The notes under the pieces are model-generated. The model was given only the letters and a program-made list of their open reading frames with translations, had not been told where the DNA came from and searched no databases. Source: Paracentrotus lividus (Eukaryota > Echinodermata > Echinoidea > Camarodonta > Echinidae). Taken from it: DNA of 64,000 bases. Positions 1-10,192 of this stretch are shown here, piece by piece. The DNA lies in contig CALNVZ010003426.1 of the NCBI GenBank assembly GCA_940671915.1, forward strand, positions 21,927,786-21,991,785, in the 5' to 3' direction. A program made the position numbers and the translations under genes. How positions within the stretch are numbered: the stretch's first letter is position 1; every line of letters begins with the position of its first letter.

Positions 1-171
1 TCCCCCCCCCTTCGGGCCCGTGCTTAACCTTTTCTTCAGGTGGCCACTGGCCCCTTGTGAGTAGCCACTCTACATGGTTGAATGGAGCTTTCTGGTTTCT
101 TTTTAGGTAACCCAACAAAGTTTCAAGTGGTCTTTGGCCTCGGGCCACTGATTAATTTGAGCCCCCCCCCC
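1..171 (-). repeat. Short TIR element, family A (near-complete copy)
   Basis: Read on the minus strand it starts GGGGCTCAAATTAATCAGTGG-like and ends in GTTAAGCACGGGCCC. The 47702-47832 copy has the same layout: GGCTCAAA/GGTTCAAA start, GGCCACCTG in the first half, AACCATGT in the second half, and a GTTAAGC or CTTAACG..GGGCCC/GAGCCC end. The ends are inverted copies of one another (CAGGGYTCA type), so a small non-autonomous DNA element is the best reading. Ends beginning CAGGG recall hAT elements, but I see no clear target-site duplication. Fragments lie at 5114-5152 and 45649-45700. Confidence 0.6.
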
Positions 172-240
172 GGACAACTACCTTTCCATAATAGTTGTTA
201 ATTAAGGGGTAGTTTTGTAGCAGGATATAACCATTTTTTG
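172..240. repeat. Fragment of GGACAACTACC inverted-repeat family
   Basis: GGACAACTACC followed 35-50 bases later by GGGGTAGTTTTGTAGCAGG. The same pairing of GGACAACTA.CC with TAGTTTTGTTGCAGG recurs at 27078-27142, and the longer relative is at 29708-29929. It abuts the C-run at the edge of the family A copy. Confidence 0.4.
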
Positions 241-278
241 AAAGGCGATATACCTTGATAGACCAAATAGTTCATTTT

Positions 279-310
279 CTACTGAGAGCCAGAAGGGTGT
301 TGATTTAAAG
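279..310. repeat. Small hairpin family B, one arm only
   Basis: TACTGAGAGCCAGAAGGGTG matches the left arm of the hairpins at 11357, 22213, 46322, 54309 and 63414. No matching right arm is visible downstream, so this is a half copy. Confidence 0.6.
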
Positions 311-764
311 ATAATCTAGAGTAGTAGTCATAATGAAATAAATCAAAACATTCTTGTTCATACCAGAATCTCAAGCATAGGAAATAAATACTACACACCA
401 AAGGAATTTACAGAAAATTGCGTATTTGCTGAGAAAAGAGTAAAATAAGCATGATTTCAGTATCTGGACGGCCCGTCCAAGCACATGCGTGATTAACACG
501 GACGCGTGGAAAGTCTACGGGTATATCATGTGCACGCGATTCGCACCGGATCTGTGTGTGTATGTTGTGCCGTGACTTGTGGCGATATAGCGGTCTACTC
601 CAAGTCTCAATTTGACGGACTGTTTCGATATTTTTTTAACATTTCTTCTAAAATCATTATCGAAACGTGAATATAATCTGGTGTAGGCATATGTATATGT
701 TAATGGAACAACGTGAAGACATATCTTACAGATTTATCGAAAATTATTTTGGCTGTAAGAACTA
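311..764. other. No gene seen; CpG-retaining patch
   Basis: No frame or repeat recognised. About 466-620 holds many CpG dinucleotides (GGACGGCCCGTCC, ACGGACGCGTGG, GTGCACGCGATTCGCACC), unlike the flanks. GGACGGCCCGTCC is close to a perfect palindrome. It could be regulatory or a remnant of an element. Confidence 0.3.
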
Positions 765-1175
765 AAGCTTGGCTTTAACATGCAAACGTGAGAAGTGATA
801 GTACTATGGTCTACACTGACTCCAAACGAACACCAGACCTACATATGGACCATTCTTGGTCACGTGTGTGACCGAAATTATGCAAAATCTTGACTTTAAT
901 TGGCTATAACTCTAACAATTTTAAAAATAAAAGAGAGAGATGACAAATATATGTGAGCTTGTAAGGAGAAAACTAACAGCTTTGGCTTAACATGCAAAGT
1001 GAAGAAAGTCGATGAGCGTACTCCTATCGTATGGCTACACTGACTCCAAACCGAACACCCAGTACCTGACATATGGACCATTCTCTGGTCACTGTGTGAA
1101 CCGAAATTGCTGCTAAATCTTGACCTTTAATGTTGGCCTATACAGTCTACACAATAATTTTAAAAATAACTGATT
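765..1175. repeat. Tandem duplication, two ~200 bp copies
   Basis: Copy one (about 765-935) and copy two (about 978-1170) share in order CTTGGCTT.AACATGCAAA, CTACACTGACTCCAAAC, ACATATGGACCATTCT, GGTCAC..GTGTGA, CCGAAATT, ATCTTGACTTTAAT and AATTTTAAAAATAA. Many differences are single-base insertions or deletions in runs, which can reflect real age or long-read error. Confidence 0.75.
858..873. promoter_or_regulatory. CACGTG E-box inside a repeated palindromic motif
   Basis: GGTCACGTGTGTGACC: a palindromic E-box core (CACGTG, the type bound by bHLH-zip factors such as USF or MITF) within an inverted repeat GGTCAC/GTGACC. Intact or mutated versions recur at about 1088, 1505, 1530, 2328, 2935 and 3109. 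The repetition comes partly from the tandem duplications here, so function is only a possibility. Confidence 0.35.
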
Positions 1176-2321
1176 AATAGTTTATCATGTCAAGCTAATT
1201 GGTGGAGTTTTTGTTGGCTATCATACTTGTAAACTATTTTTTGATACTTACAACTAGCATGTTCAACAGGTCAGAAGGTCAAAAGAAGTGGGTATCACGT
1301 GTTGTGACTTCACAGAACACGGCAATGATTTTGAAAGTTCAATTTCATTTTGAAATTCCTGTGAGTTTTGAAATGATGACATGTTCTATCTGCTGTGAGA
1401 ACTATGCATTATGGACCGTAAGCCAAAATATACAACGCACTGGATAGGATCATCTCTTGAAATTAATCTTGTTTTATACTAATTATTTATAATCGGTGAT
1501 GTCGGGTCACCAGTGTGTGACATTTAGCTGGTCACGTGGTGAGCCCTATGGCAAATATGCATACACTAAACAATGAAATACTTATGTAATTATGCATAAT
1601 AACATGTACTACTCTTTGAGGCAATACTATATCCGCTGTGGTTACAAAAATAATTTTATGAACTGCAACTCTATCGCAGTCAACGTGGGGTCGTTGTTGT
1701 AGCTGTCAAAGACTGGGGAGAGGGCAGGTAGAGGAGGGAGGCCATGATGGCCCCCTATAGATCTATAAGGCCTGATGTGACGCGCGAGCGCGCCGAAAAT
1801 TTTGCACGATGGTAGTGTGTGAACTAAACAGCTACAAGAAACGCAACTGTCTTAACTTTTCCGCAATAATACATAATAACTAAATTTACTTTTATATGAC
1901 ATTATTATGCTATTTATCCGCATACTGCAAGACAACTCAATAATTTTTTGTTCTAAATTGACAACCTACAGCTTCTAGAGACATGCTAATATTAGGTTTG
2001 GCATAATCTTTATAGGATTCCTACCACCAATTGTTACTATGGACACCACAAATTTAGATATTCGAACTAATTTCTGTGTACTATTATCATTTGTTTAATA
2101 TAATTTCTTATGATAATTCATACTTAGTTTTTCCGACCCTTATTGCTTTGTTTGTTTGTTTTGTTCTTATTTGTTGATTGTGCTTTTTACATTTTTTTTT
2201 TGGCAACAATAAATTATGCACGACAACCATTTTGGAGATAACTAATGCTAAACAAAATTAAATTTCAGCAAATGAAAGTGACATAATTAAAAGAATTCTA
2301 TGACCCACACCAACACACCCA
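1176..2321. other. No gene seen; AT-rich with one CpG-rich patch
   Basis: AT-rich DNA without a recognisable frame. A patch at about 1660-1810 is different: G-rich, with the palindromes GGCCATGATGGCC and TATAGATCTATA and the CpG cluster GTGACGCGCGAGCGCGCCG. Two more copies of the GGTCAC..GTGTGTGAC motif lie at about 1505-1546. Confidence 0.4.
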
Positions 2322-3510
2322 CCCAGCGGGTCACGTGTGTGCACCAATTGTTTGGCTAATTAATAATCAAATTAAAACTGTCATGGATCATATATAGTGA
2401 GAATGCAAGTACATTTAAATCTAGCTTTTGAGAAATATATATAATAATACCCAGAGCCATGGTTAAGACGGGGCATAAACTTTTTTGTGTTTTCTGGTTA
2501 CTTGTGTGTGGCATTTTTGAGGGCAAAATGTAATTTCAGGGTTTGATTATCTTAATATAATAATTTAACATAACATTATTTGGGGGTTAGATTGTAAAAG
2601 GAATAGAGGTAAATAATATATAATTGACAGTAATCCATAAGGAAGTCACATATCCATTCCAGTCAGGGTTAAAAAAATGAATTTTATTTACCGTTTTTCC
2701 ATTTAAATTATCATTTATGTTAATTTATGCAAATCGAGCATGAACAATTGCAAAAAATCACGAAAAACATCAGTCACGAAACTTCAGACATTGCCTTCTA
2801 TTTGAATATGCAGCTTTAAATCAAAAAAGCAAAATTTTTTGTCCCAAAAGGTTCACTTTTCAAAGCAAAAAATGGCCGAATAGCCTGGTCCCTTTTTAAA
2901 GGCATGACCATAGTTGGTCACACAACGTGACCCGTGGTCACGTGTGTGACCAATTCAAGTTAATTTAATAACTAAAATTAAAAGCTATCATGGCTTCATA
3001 TTTGGGAGTGCAAGGCACATTATATCTAGCTTTTGGAGAAAACAAATTGTAATAATAATAGATCCATGGTTTTCTTTTCGGGGGGCGTTAAAATTTTTCG
3101 TGTTTTTTGGGTCACGTGTGTGACATTTGATGGAAAATTAATTTCTTTTAGTTAATTATCTTAAACAATCAATCACACCATTATTTTCATTTAAATTAAA
3201 AGGAATGAAGTTAAAAAAGGGTATAAATGACAATAACAAAGTAAGGAGACCAGCATATACAATCAAGTCAGGTCAAACAAATGATATTTTACTACCATTT
3301 TCTATTCAAATTTTTGGGCATGTTAATTTATGCAGAAATGGAGCATAAAATTTTGTAAAATTAAGATAAAAAATGCATTTCATAAAACTTCAGACAATGC
3401 TCCATAGGNNNNNNNNNNNNNNNNNNNNNNNNNTGCTCTATATGAATGTGCAGCTTAAAAACAAAAAGGACAAACTTTATTTTTTCCAAAAAGGGTTCAC
3501 TTTTCAAAGA
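2322..3510. repeat. Diverged tandem duplication, ~0.6 kb units
   Basis: Unit one runs about 2322-2885 and unit two about 2935-3510. Both carry, in order, GGTCACGTGTGTG, CTATCATGG or CTGTCATGG, ATCTAGCTTTTG.GA, CCATGGTT, a second weak GGTCACGTGTGTG-like site, AAAAGGAAT, GTTAATTTATGC, AAACTTCAGACA, AATGTGCAGCTT or AATATGCAGCTT, and GGTTCACTTTTCAAAG. Neither unit has an open frame. The assembly gap falls inside unit two. Confidence 0.8.
3409..3433. other. Assembly gap (25 N)
   Basis: A run of 25 N. Comparison with the parallel unit at about 2790-2800 suggests little or nothing is missing, because the flanking motifs (ACTTCAGACA..TGC before, ATATGAATGTGCAGC after) sit at nearly the same spacing. 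Confidence 0.95.
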
Positions 3511-3551
3511 ATCGCCCATATATCAAAATATTACATTACAGTCAATGACAA

Positions 3552-4070
3552 ATATGTAGGTAATCAGTTTGAATTCGGTCTTGGTATAACGCCTTTCTTA
3601 ATGAGAATTATTCACGCGATCCGTTTGTTGATATCAAAGTGATGATGTGGGATGAATGATAAGATATGTCTTCAAATATTGTCTCATCATGATTAAACTG
3701 CGTTTTTATGTTGCTATAGGGGCTCAAATCACTGTGTTTTTTATGTTGGTATAGGGGCCCAGATTCTCTAGACTCTAGACTAGATTTTCAGTCGGAGATA
3801 TTTAATGTTGGCTTTTTAAGAAACCGTTATTGTTATCATTATTAATTGCAAGTATGTAATCAGTTTGGATTCTAGCCTGGTATGACCATGATATAACCCC
3901 CTTTTAATGAAAATTATTCAGGTGACCCATTTTTTTTTAATATCAAGTTGATAATGATTGATGAATAATAGAATATAAATGAAATATAGTTTCATCATAA
4001 TAAAATTGTGTTTTTATGTTGCTTTATTATCTAGATTTTATTTTCAGATGGGGATATTTAATGGTGGTAT
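3552..4070. repeat. Third tandem duplication, ~0.3 kb units
   Basis: Copy one (about 3552-3815) and copy two (about 3850-4070) share GTAATCAGTTTG.ATTC, TAATGA.AATTATTCA, TTGATATCAA or TAATATCAAGTTGATAATG, TCATCAT.ATTAAA, GCGTTTTTATGTTGCT or TGTGTTTTTATGTTGCT, TCTAGATTTT and GATATTTAATG. No coding frame seen. Confidence 0.7.
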
Positions 4071-4082
4071 CTCACCTCTCAC

Positions 4083-4400
4083 GAGACTAGTTTGTGACTC
4101 CTAAGCCCCTTTCAGATTGGCACTCAAACAAGTGATGTCCTCCAGAGATTACCCTTTCTTCACCCCTTGTTGCCTCTAATCTGAAAGTAACCAGAAAAAG
4201 ACACCGGGTATACACGGCACAAACACAGCGTGAACACGAGGTAAAATGTACCCTAGACGGTCTAGGGTGTGTCTGGAGTGACATCCACTGTTCGTTCACT
4301 GTTTACCTTGTTTTGGGGCTATCTCAATTGCCTCCTTACGTACACACACACAGAGTGCACCCTAGATTTTAGTTGTGAACTGAAAGGGTGGCATTATCTT
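4083..4400. repeat. Inverted-repeat element with CCCTTTCAG ends
   Basis: CCCTTTCAG at 4107-4115 is answered by CTGAAAGGG at 4380-4388. In the middle CCCTAGACGGTCTAGGG is an almost perfect palindrome. The 16 bases GACTAGTTTGTGACTC just outside (4085-4100) recur exactly at 36539-36554, so the unit probably belongs to a dispersed family. Boundaries are approximate. Confidence 0.5.
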
Positions 4401-4499
4401 ACCCTGTGTTTTGATAAGAATCACACTCCGTGTTCATTCCAGACATGATCTGGTGTGTCCTCCGTAGGACGTTCCGTGTATGGCAGTTTAAAAAGGGCT

Positions 4500-4736
4500 T
4501 TAGTTGTGGAGATGTCTCAGATATGTCTCATGAGTTACAGGAAAAGCCAACATGTTTATGTTCATGAGATTTTTCTAGTCTCAAATACTTACCTGAGATG
4601 TCTTTACGACGTCTCTGCATCTCTGAGTCTCAGACATATGTCTGTGATGCAGAGACATCTCGAGCTATCTCTACAATGTCTCTGCATCATAGTCTCAGAG
4701 ATGTCTTTTCGTCTCAAAGACATCTCCTTAGTTAAA
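4500..4736. repeat. Array of AGAGATGTCTC-type palindromes
   Basis: About ten variants of GAGATGTCTC / AGAGACATCTC / GTCTCTGCATC in alternating orientation, separated by 5-30 bases. Each is near self-complementary, so the block could fold into several stems. One further copy, TCAGAGATGTCTCTGA, lies at 36563-36578 beside the other shared 16-mer. Confidence 0.6.
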
Positions 4737-5113
4737 AAAAGCACCTTTAACTTTAATAAGAATCGTACCAATACTTGAGGGGTTTGAAATGGCTTAATGA
4801 AGGTTTTTATATTATTGCTAACACTGGATCACTTCCTGGCTCTTCAAAGAGGTGATACAGGGAGATTGATAAAGGTGAAAGTACTTTGAATGAGGAGTTG
4901 AAAGTCATGGAGATCTCATTACATTTCAATGTTTGCTCATCCAATGAATAGGTGTGAAAGTCAAATGTAAACTCTGTCATGGAGGTTTGTTTTTGTGGAT
5001 TTTGGACAGTGAGAGGGTGAGTGGCGAGAGGTGGGGATTGTGGTATATGCGCTTGACACTTTCTGCAGGTCTGTATGGACTTGTCGCTTTACTTGAGGAG
5101 GGCGGACAGAGTT

Positions 5114-5152
5114 TTAGGTGGCTTGGCCCTGGCCCGTTGCTAAATTTGAGCA
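5114..5152 (-). repeat. Family A element, fragment
   Basis: Reverse complement reads GCTCAAATTTAGCAACGGGC then GGGCCAAGCCACCT, the start of the element seen at 47702-47832. It is embedded in the G-rich tandem array. Confidence 0.5.
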
Positions 5153-5768
5153 TTCAGAGATGGTGGGTGACAGGGAAGGGGGGGGGGAGTGGTAAGGGGC
5201 TTTTAAAGTTAAATGTAAACCTGGGGTTTGTTTGGAGATTTGGGATAGTGATAGGGTGGGTGGGAGGGGGTGGGGAGGTGGTATGTTGGGGGCTTTGAAA
5301 ATCAAATGGAACCCTATCTTGGGAATTATTTGGAGTGAATTTTGGACAGTGAGAGGGTTGGTGGAGGGGTAGGGGAGTTTTTTTGGGGGGGAGGTGGGTA
5401 TATTAGGGCTTTGAAAGTCAAATATAAACCCATTAGCTCATATTCTGATACAAGACTAAAGTTTGTATGCATCGCAAGTTTAAACAAAGCTATTGTGCCC
5501 GTTGTGTGATCCTTTCATCTGATGCGGATCGCAGAATAGCTCTGTACGACTTGCGACTCAGTTCTTCGTAGCAGATATGGCCTGTTGGGAATCATTTGGG
5601 AGGATTTGGGATAATGAGAAGGGTGGGTGGAGGGGGATGTTGTATAATTTCTATGGCTTGACATAAATGTAAAAACATGTTAACCCTATCTTTGGAATCA
5701 TTTGGGTGGATTTGGGATAGTGAGAGGTTGAGGGAGGGGAGATGGTTGGGGGGGGGGTAAGGTTGTAG

Positions 5769-6082
5769 CACTGTAAAAAAAATAATACAGCAAAGTGATG
5801 TCAGTAGAGTCGCCATACAAAAATGTAATTTAAAATAACAGTTTCGCTGAAAATTCTCCTCTAATGATTAATGAAAGAGGAGGAAAAAAAATCATTAGAG
5901 TTCTGTAGCTTACACATTTGGTTAAAACGGAACAAATGTGTTACTTCTGATGTATATTTTGTATTTCTCACGTAATTATTTGCAAGAGAAATTTACAACA
6001 AAACTGTTTTTTAAATTACATTTTTTATGGCGACTCTGCTGACAGCAGATTAGCTGTAAAAATACAAATATTTTTTACAGTG
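5769..6082. mobile_element. MITE-like element with ~75 bp inverted ends
   Basis: Begins CACTGTAAAAAAAATAATAC and ends with TTTTTTACAGTG. The arms also share GTCAGTAGAGTCGCCATA against TATGGCGACTCTGCTGAC, and ATGTAATTTAAAA..ACAG against CTGTTTTTTAAATTACAT. The centre has a perfect 11 bp stem, CTCTAATGATT/AATCATTAGAG. It has no open frame, so it would be a non-autonomous DNA transposon. It interrupts the tandem array, whose unit resumes at GTATATTAGGG directly after it. Confidence 0.85.
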
Positions 6083-6299
6083 TATATTAGGGACTTTGAA
6101 AGTTAATGTAAACCCTGTCATGAAGTTTGTTTTGGATTTTGGATAAGCATGTAGAGATGGTGTCTTTGGGAAGGATAGGGAGGGGTAGAAATGGTATAGT
6201 GGCTTTGAACATCAAGTGGAAACCTTATCATGAGGATTGTTTGTTGTGAATGAGGATTGGGGAGAGGGTGGACAGGACTTCACCTGTAATGGCACATGT

Positions 6300-7975
6300 A
6301 TGTAATCTAGAGTATGAAGTTGGGGTATAGATACATCATACAGACATCCAATTTTTACAATTACAAATCGCATTATATTTTGGATGATATAAGAAAGGCT
6401 GAACTTTAAAACAATGCACCTTTTTCATTTATTGCTTGCTCTCTTGAGAAAAATAACTAACCATCAGAAGTTCTGCTTTTTCTTGGACGCACTGAATTAC
6501 ATCTTTTCTGAAAATACAAGTCATTACTTAGATATACTGTAAATATAAAATGTACAAGATTGACAAGAAAGTAAAGACAAAAGGTGCTTGATGACCAAGA
6601 AACCACACAAATGCCAAATATAGAATCATATCTCGGGTTTAATAGAGATGAAGTCATATTTCAAACATTAAAACAAATGACATTGGGAACTATTTAATTA
6701 CCCTTTTCGTATTGACAAAAGAGGGACTGATGGCATATGGGATAATCTATCTTTGATATTTGAACGAAGGTCGGATTTATGACATCAATTAGGACTGTAT
6801 CATGTGACCATGTGCATCATGAATGTAATGGAGGGGAACTTATTAAATGTTGATGATTAATTACCTTCCAGCCTGGCCTGGATGCTAGCAAGAATTAAAT
6901 TGTTAAAGGAAAACCCCCAAAATGGTTTACTGGTTTTGGAAGTTTTCTGTAATACACTCACTGTATGGTATGAGCCAGAAGGCTGTAAACTCTTCATTTC
7001 CAAGTATTAAATATTTGTTTGCGATATTAGTCCAATGAGGTCGCAATGGCATGAATTAATTGTACAATCATTAATAATTCATTAAGTGATAGACCTCTAT
7101 ATGGATTCAGAAAGCAGTATGGGGATAATGCTCGTATTTGCCTTAAGTTTAATTTCCAATATTCATTTTACACCAGACTCTCTCATATGATCCTGAAAAT
7201 TAAAATAGAATTTATGTCTGCTTTTTTTTGCTACAAATTAGTGTGCCATTCATGAAATGCTGGTTTTTGAGCATTCTTTTTTAGAGAGTGTAAGATGGCG
7301 CTGCATGTTCAAAATTTGTAGATTACTTTATTTTTAGGCATCTCTTAATGTCCTCCCTGTCATTTCACCTCAGTTTGGTAAAATGTAAAAGAATGCAAAA
7401 TGCTAAAGCAATTTGAAAAAGCATAACTTATAAATCAATCTTAAAATATTCTGTCATGTATATAATTTATTTTGTTGCTAATAAACTAAAAAAATCTAAA
7501 CTTGTATAATTTGTTTTTTTTATTTGCAGTGAAAAGATAGTCAGTTACAGGAACCATTTACGTAAAAAGTAATTGCCATTTTCAGCCTTTAATTCCATTA
7601 ATCTCTTTATTGCATGTATTGCAAGCCACATTATCCAAATACCAGAACACATGAATCAATTAATGTGACCAGATGGCTATAATTCAAGTAACCTTGGTAG
7701 ATTAATCAAAATATTCTTAATTAATGGAAGACATTTGTAGAAATGGATAGAGCTCGACTTTCTACTACGGTAATGAGTTCTCAAATTTGACAGATGGCTA
7801 ATTGCAGCTGATTACTATTTTAGGTTGACAAATTGATAATTTTAAGGAAAACTTTGCATTAATTGAGATCAAGGTCAAAATATAATTAAATTTTTATTTT
7901 GATATTCATCATGTTCTGATGGGTGGTAGCTTTGATGGAATTGTTTCATGTAAAGATGAAATATTAGACAATTAA
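6300..7975. other. No gene seen; unique, TAAT-rich DNA
   Basis: No repeat or frame recognised. Homeodomain-type cores (TAATTA, ATTAAT) are frequent: about 6709, 6862, 7053-7085, 7655, 7702, 7718 and 7858. In an AT-rich genome this can be composition alone. AAGATGGCGCTG at about 7292 resembles a YY1 site and is followed by only eight codons. Confidence 0.35.
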
Positions 7976-7979
7976 CCAG

Positions 7980-8225
7980 ATGTCAGGCCTTTTCCTTTCT
8001 CTTTCCACTTCTCCTTTTGTTTTGCGCTGCATCATCTGTCTTTTACTCTCTCTGTCTTTCTCTAAATTCTCTTCCTCTCCTGCTTTCACTCTTATTTATT
8101 TCTGCTTTCACTCTTATTTATTTGTCTATCTCTATCTCTGCCCCCTCTCTCTCTTTCTATCTATCTCTCTCTCTTTCTATCTATCTCTCTCTGTATCTGC
8201 CTATGTCTCTTTTACTATTTATTTA
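7980..8225. repeat. CT-rich low-complexity tract
   Basis: Pyrimidine-rich plus strand with (TCTCTCTTTCTATCTA)n near 8130-8200 and a duplicated CTGCTTTCACTCTTATTTATTT at about 8080-8122. Any reading frame here is a by-product of the repeat. Confidence 0.85.
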
Positions 8226-8698
8226 ACCATTTCCAAGTACCAATATTAATTTACAAGGAAAATAAAATGAGCCATATATCTTTAACTTTTATGTATATTG
8301 GTACATGTATGAGACCCATTAATTCTGAATGATTTACACTTTGTATATGCTTAATAATTCAACCCCTTAATTAAAACCCACAATCGGCATGGACAGATCT
8401 TAGTACAACATTAATGAGATTAGTGCCCTAGGGATAACATTACTGTAATGAATATTTGTTACATAATGTGTACCATTTCACTCAGATATCTAATCTACTG
8501 TCTTTATAGATTACATAGGTAGATAAAAGAAGATGTTCTGTTTTTGTTTTCTGGTTGGTGCGGGGTAATTAAGATTGACCTCAATATCACTATAAATATA
8601 ATCTTATGGAAAACGATATAGTATTTTGCCTTTACAGTTTTATCAAAATTTCAAACAAACTACCTCTTATACAATATAAAGCAACAACATGTAGGTAT
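8226..8698. other. No gene seen
   Basis: AT-rich unique-looking DNA with a few TAATTA cores (8367, 8410). Nothing else recognised. Confidence 0.4.
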
Positions 8699-8866
8699 TG
8701 TAGGGCTTTGCCCCCACATTGTAGAGTTTTTTTTCCTTCTAAATGATCCATTATCATTCGGGGGAGGGGGGGGGGTAGGTTTGTAGGGCTAGCGCCCCTT
8801 GAATTCGTATACTTTTTTGTATTGCCATTATCATTTCTAAAGGGGTGGGGTGGGGTGCTGTGCTGA
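8699..8866. repeat. Two-copy degenerate tandem repeat
   Basis: GTAGGGCTTTGCCCCC ... CCATTATCATTC then a G-run, followed by GTAGGGCTAGCGCCCC ... CCATTATCATTTCTAA then GGGGTGGGG. The two units are roughly 95 and 70 bases long. Confidence 0.55.
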
Positions 8867-10192
8867 AGAAGAAACACAAGACGGGAGAGTGTGTGTGCGC
8901 GTGAATAAAGAGATGCTAGGTACGAATGTGTAGATTTCAGAAGATATTTATTGTTCATCACAGGTTAGTGACAAACTACTTCATCACCGAGATGTTTATC
9001 CATGTTGTAAGAAGAACCCCTGGGGATATCTAAAGATGTCATCTTGTTTTGACACTCCAATCACATGCTTTACTCCCTCGAGAAACATTGGACAATATTG
9101 AGCATACCTCTCCTTCAGACTGTGGAAGTACTGATACAGCATTTTGTATGATCATTTTATATAAATCTTTATTTCAATCCATCTCATTTATTTGTTTAAC
9201 CGCATTTTATAATGTGATCAAGCAATTACAAATTAGATAATAATGATATTACAATATATGTAAGTGTATGATATAATAAAAATTTATACAAAACATAAAC
9301 ATGTAAATTTGAGAATTATGATTTTGATATGCAATGAAAGACAATGCTTGATGGTACAGTAAAAAATATTGTCTGATAAAAAAAAAATTGTTGTGTAAAA
9401 CATCACAGTTAATAATTTTGTAACGGGGTACAATAAAATTTTTATGTCCTAGTGACATCCAATAGAAACCTGATTTTGGAATAATAAAATGAAATGTAAC
9501 TTTGAAATTGCTATGTAATTAGATGTTTGCAAATTTAATGTGGTAAATCAGAAATTAAAATAAATAAAAGGAATAAAATTGCCTATACCTAAAATAATTT
9601 CCTTTCCCTTTCTTTTTGTTCATATAATGAATATCTGTTCTTCATAACTTATCAATTGAAATTTTTACAGAGTATTGTACTTCTGTTAAAAATGAACCTC
9701 CTCATTGAGATACCAGCAGTTTTTAATCTGTCAAAAGTCTCTGGCTGTTTTGACACGCTAGTATAAATGTAATTCATCTTCCTCCCTAAGCATGTTAATC
9801 CAAATCAAGCATAGATGTTTGTCTTCTACCCATCTTCATGGCCATGAAACCAGTGGAGGAGGGTGGAGGGAGGGGGAGGGGGGCAACGTTACACCCCACT
9901 GGGAGCCAGGTATTCTTCAAACCCATCCCCAAATAAGGATATCAACACATCCTCTTTATTTCTCTTTATCCTCTTTATTTCTCTTCTTCCTCTTTATTTC
10001 TCTCCTATTTTCAACTATTCATGCTTTATCCCTCACAGTGCTGACGAAGATTTATACATTCCCAATTACACTGTTATAATTTCTGCAATTAGTGTCTGAT
10101 AATCATTAGATTAAGACACATTTGACTTTCATCCTGAAAGTCTCTCAAATTTGTCACTGTTCCTGTTCTACATTTTTTAATTTGCTTATTTT
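8867..10192. other. No gene seen; one G-rich patch
   Basis: Mostly AT-rich DNA. At about 9855-9885 four or more G-runs (GGAGGGTGGAGGGAGGGGGAGGGG) could form a quadruplex. Duplicated CTCTTTATTTCTCTT segments lie at 9951-10003. Confidence 0.4.

Larger units (their letters stand above)
4940..6290. repeat. Degenerate G-rich tandem array, ~110 bp unit
   Basis: At least seven degenerate units. Each carries CTTTGAAAGTCAAATGTAAACCC-like, TTTG.GTGGATTTTGGGATAGTGAGAGGGT-like and a G-rich stretch (GGTGG..GGGG). Unit starts are visible near 4955, 5205, 5295, 5415, 5660, 6090 and 6210. The array is split by a family A fragment (5114-5152), an unrelated stretch (about 5430-5580) and a MITE (5769-6082). 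Confidence 0.65.
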
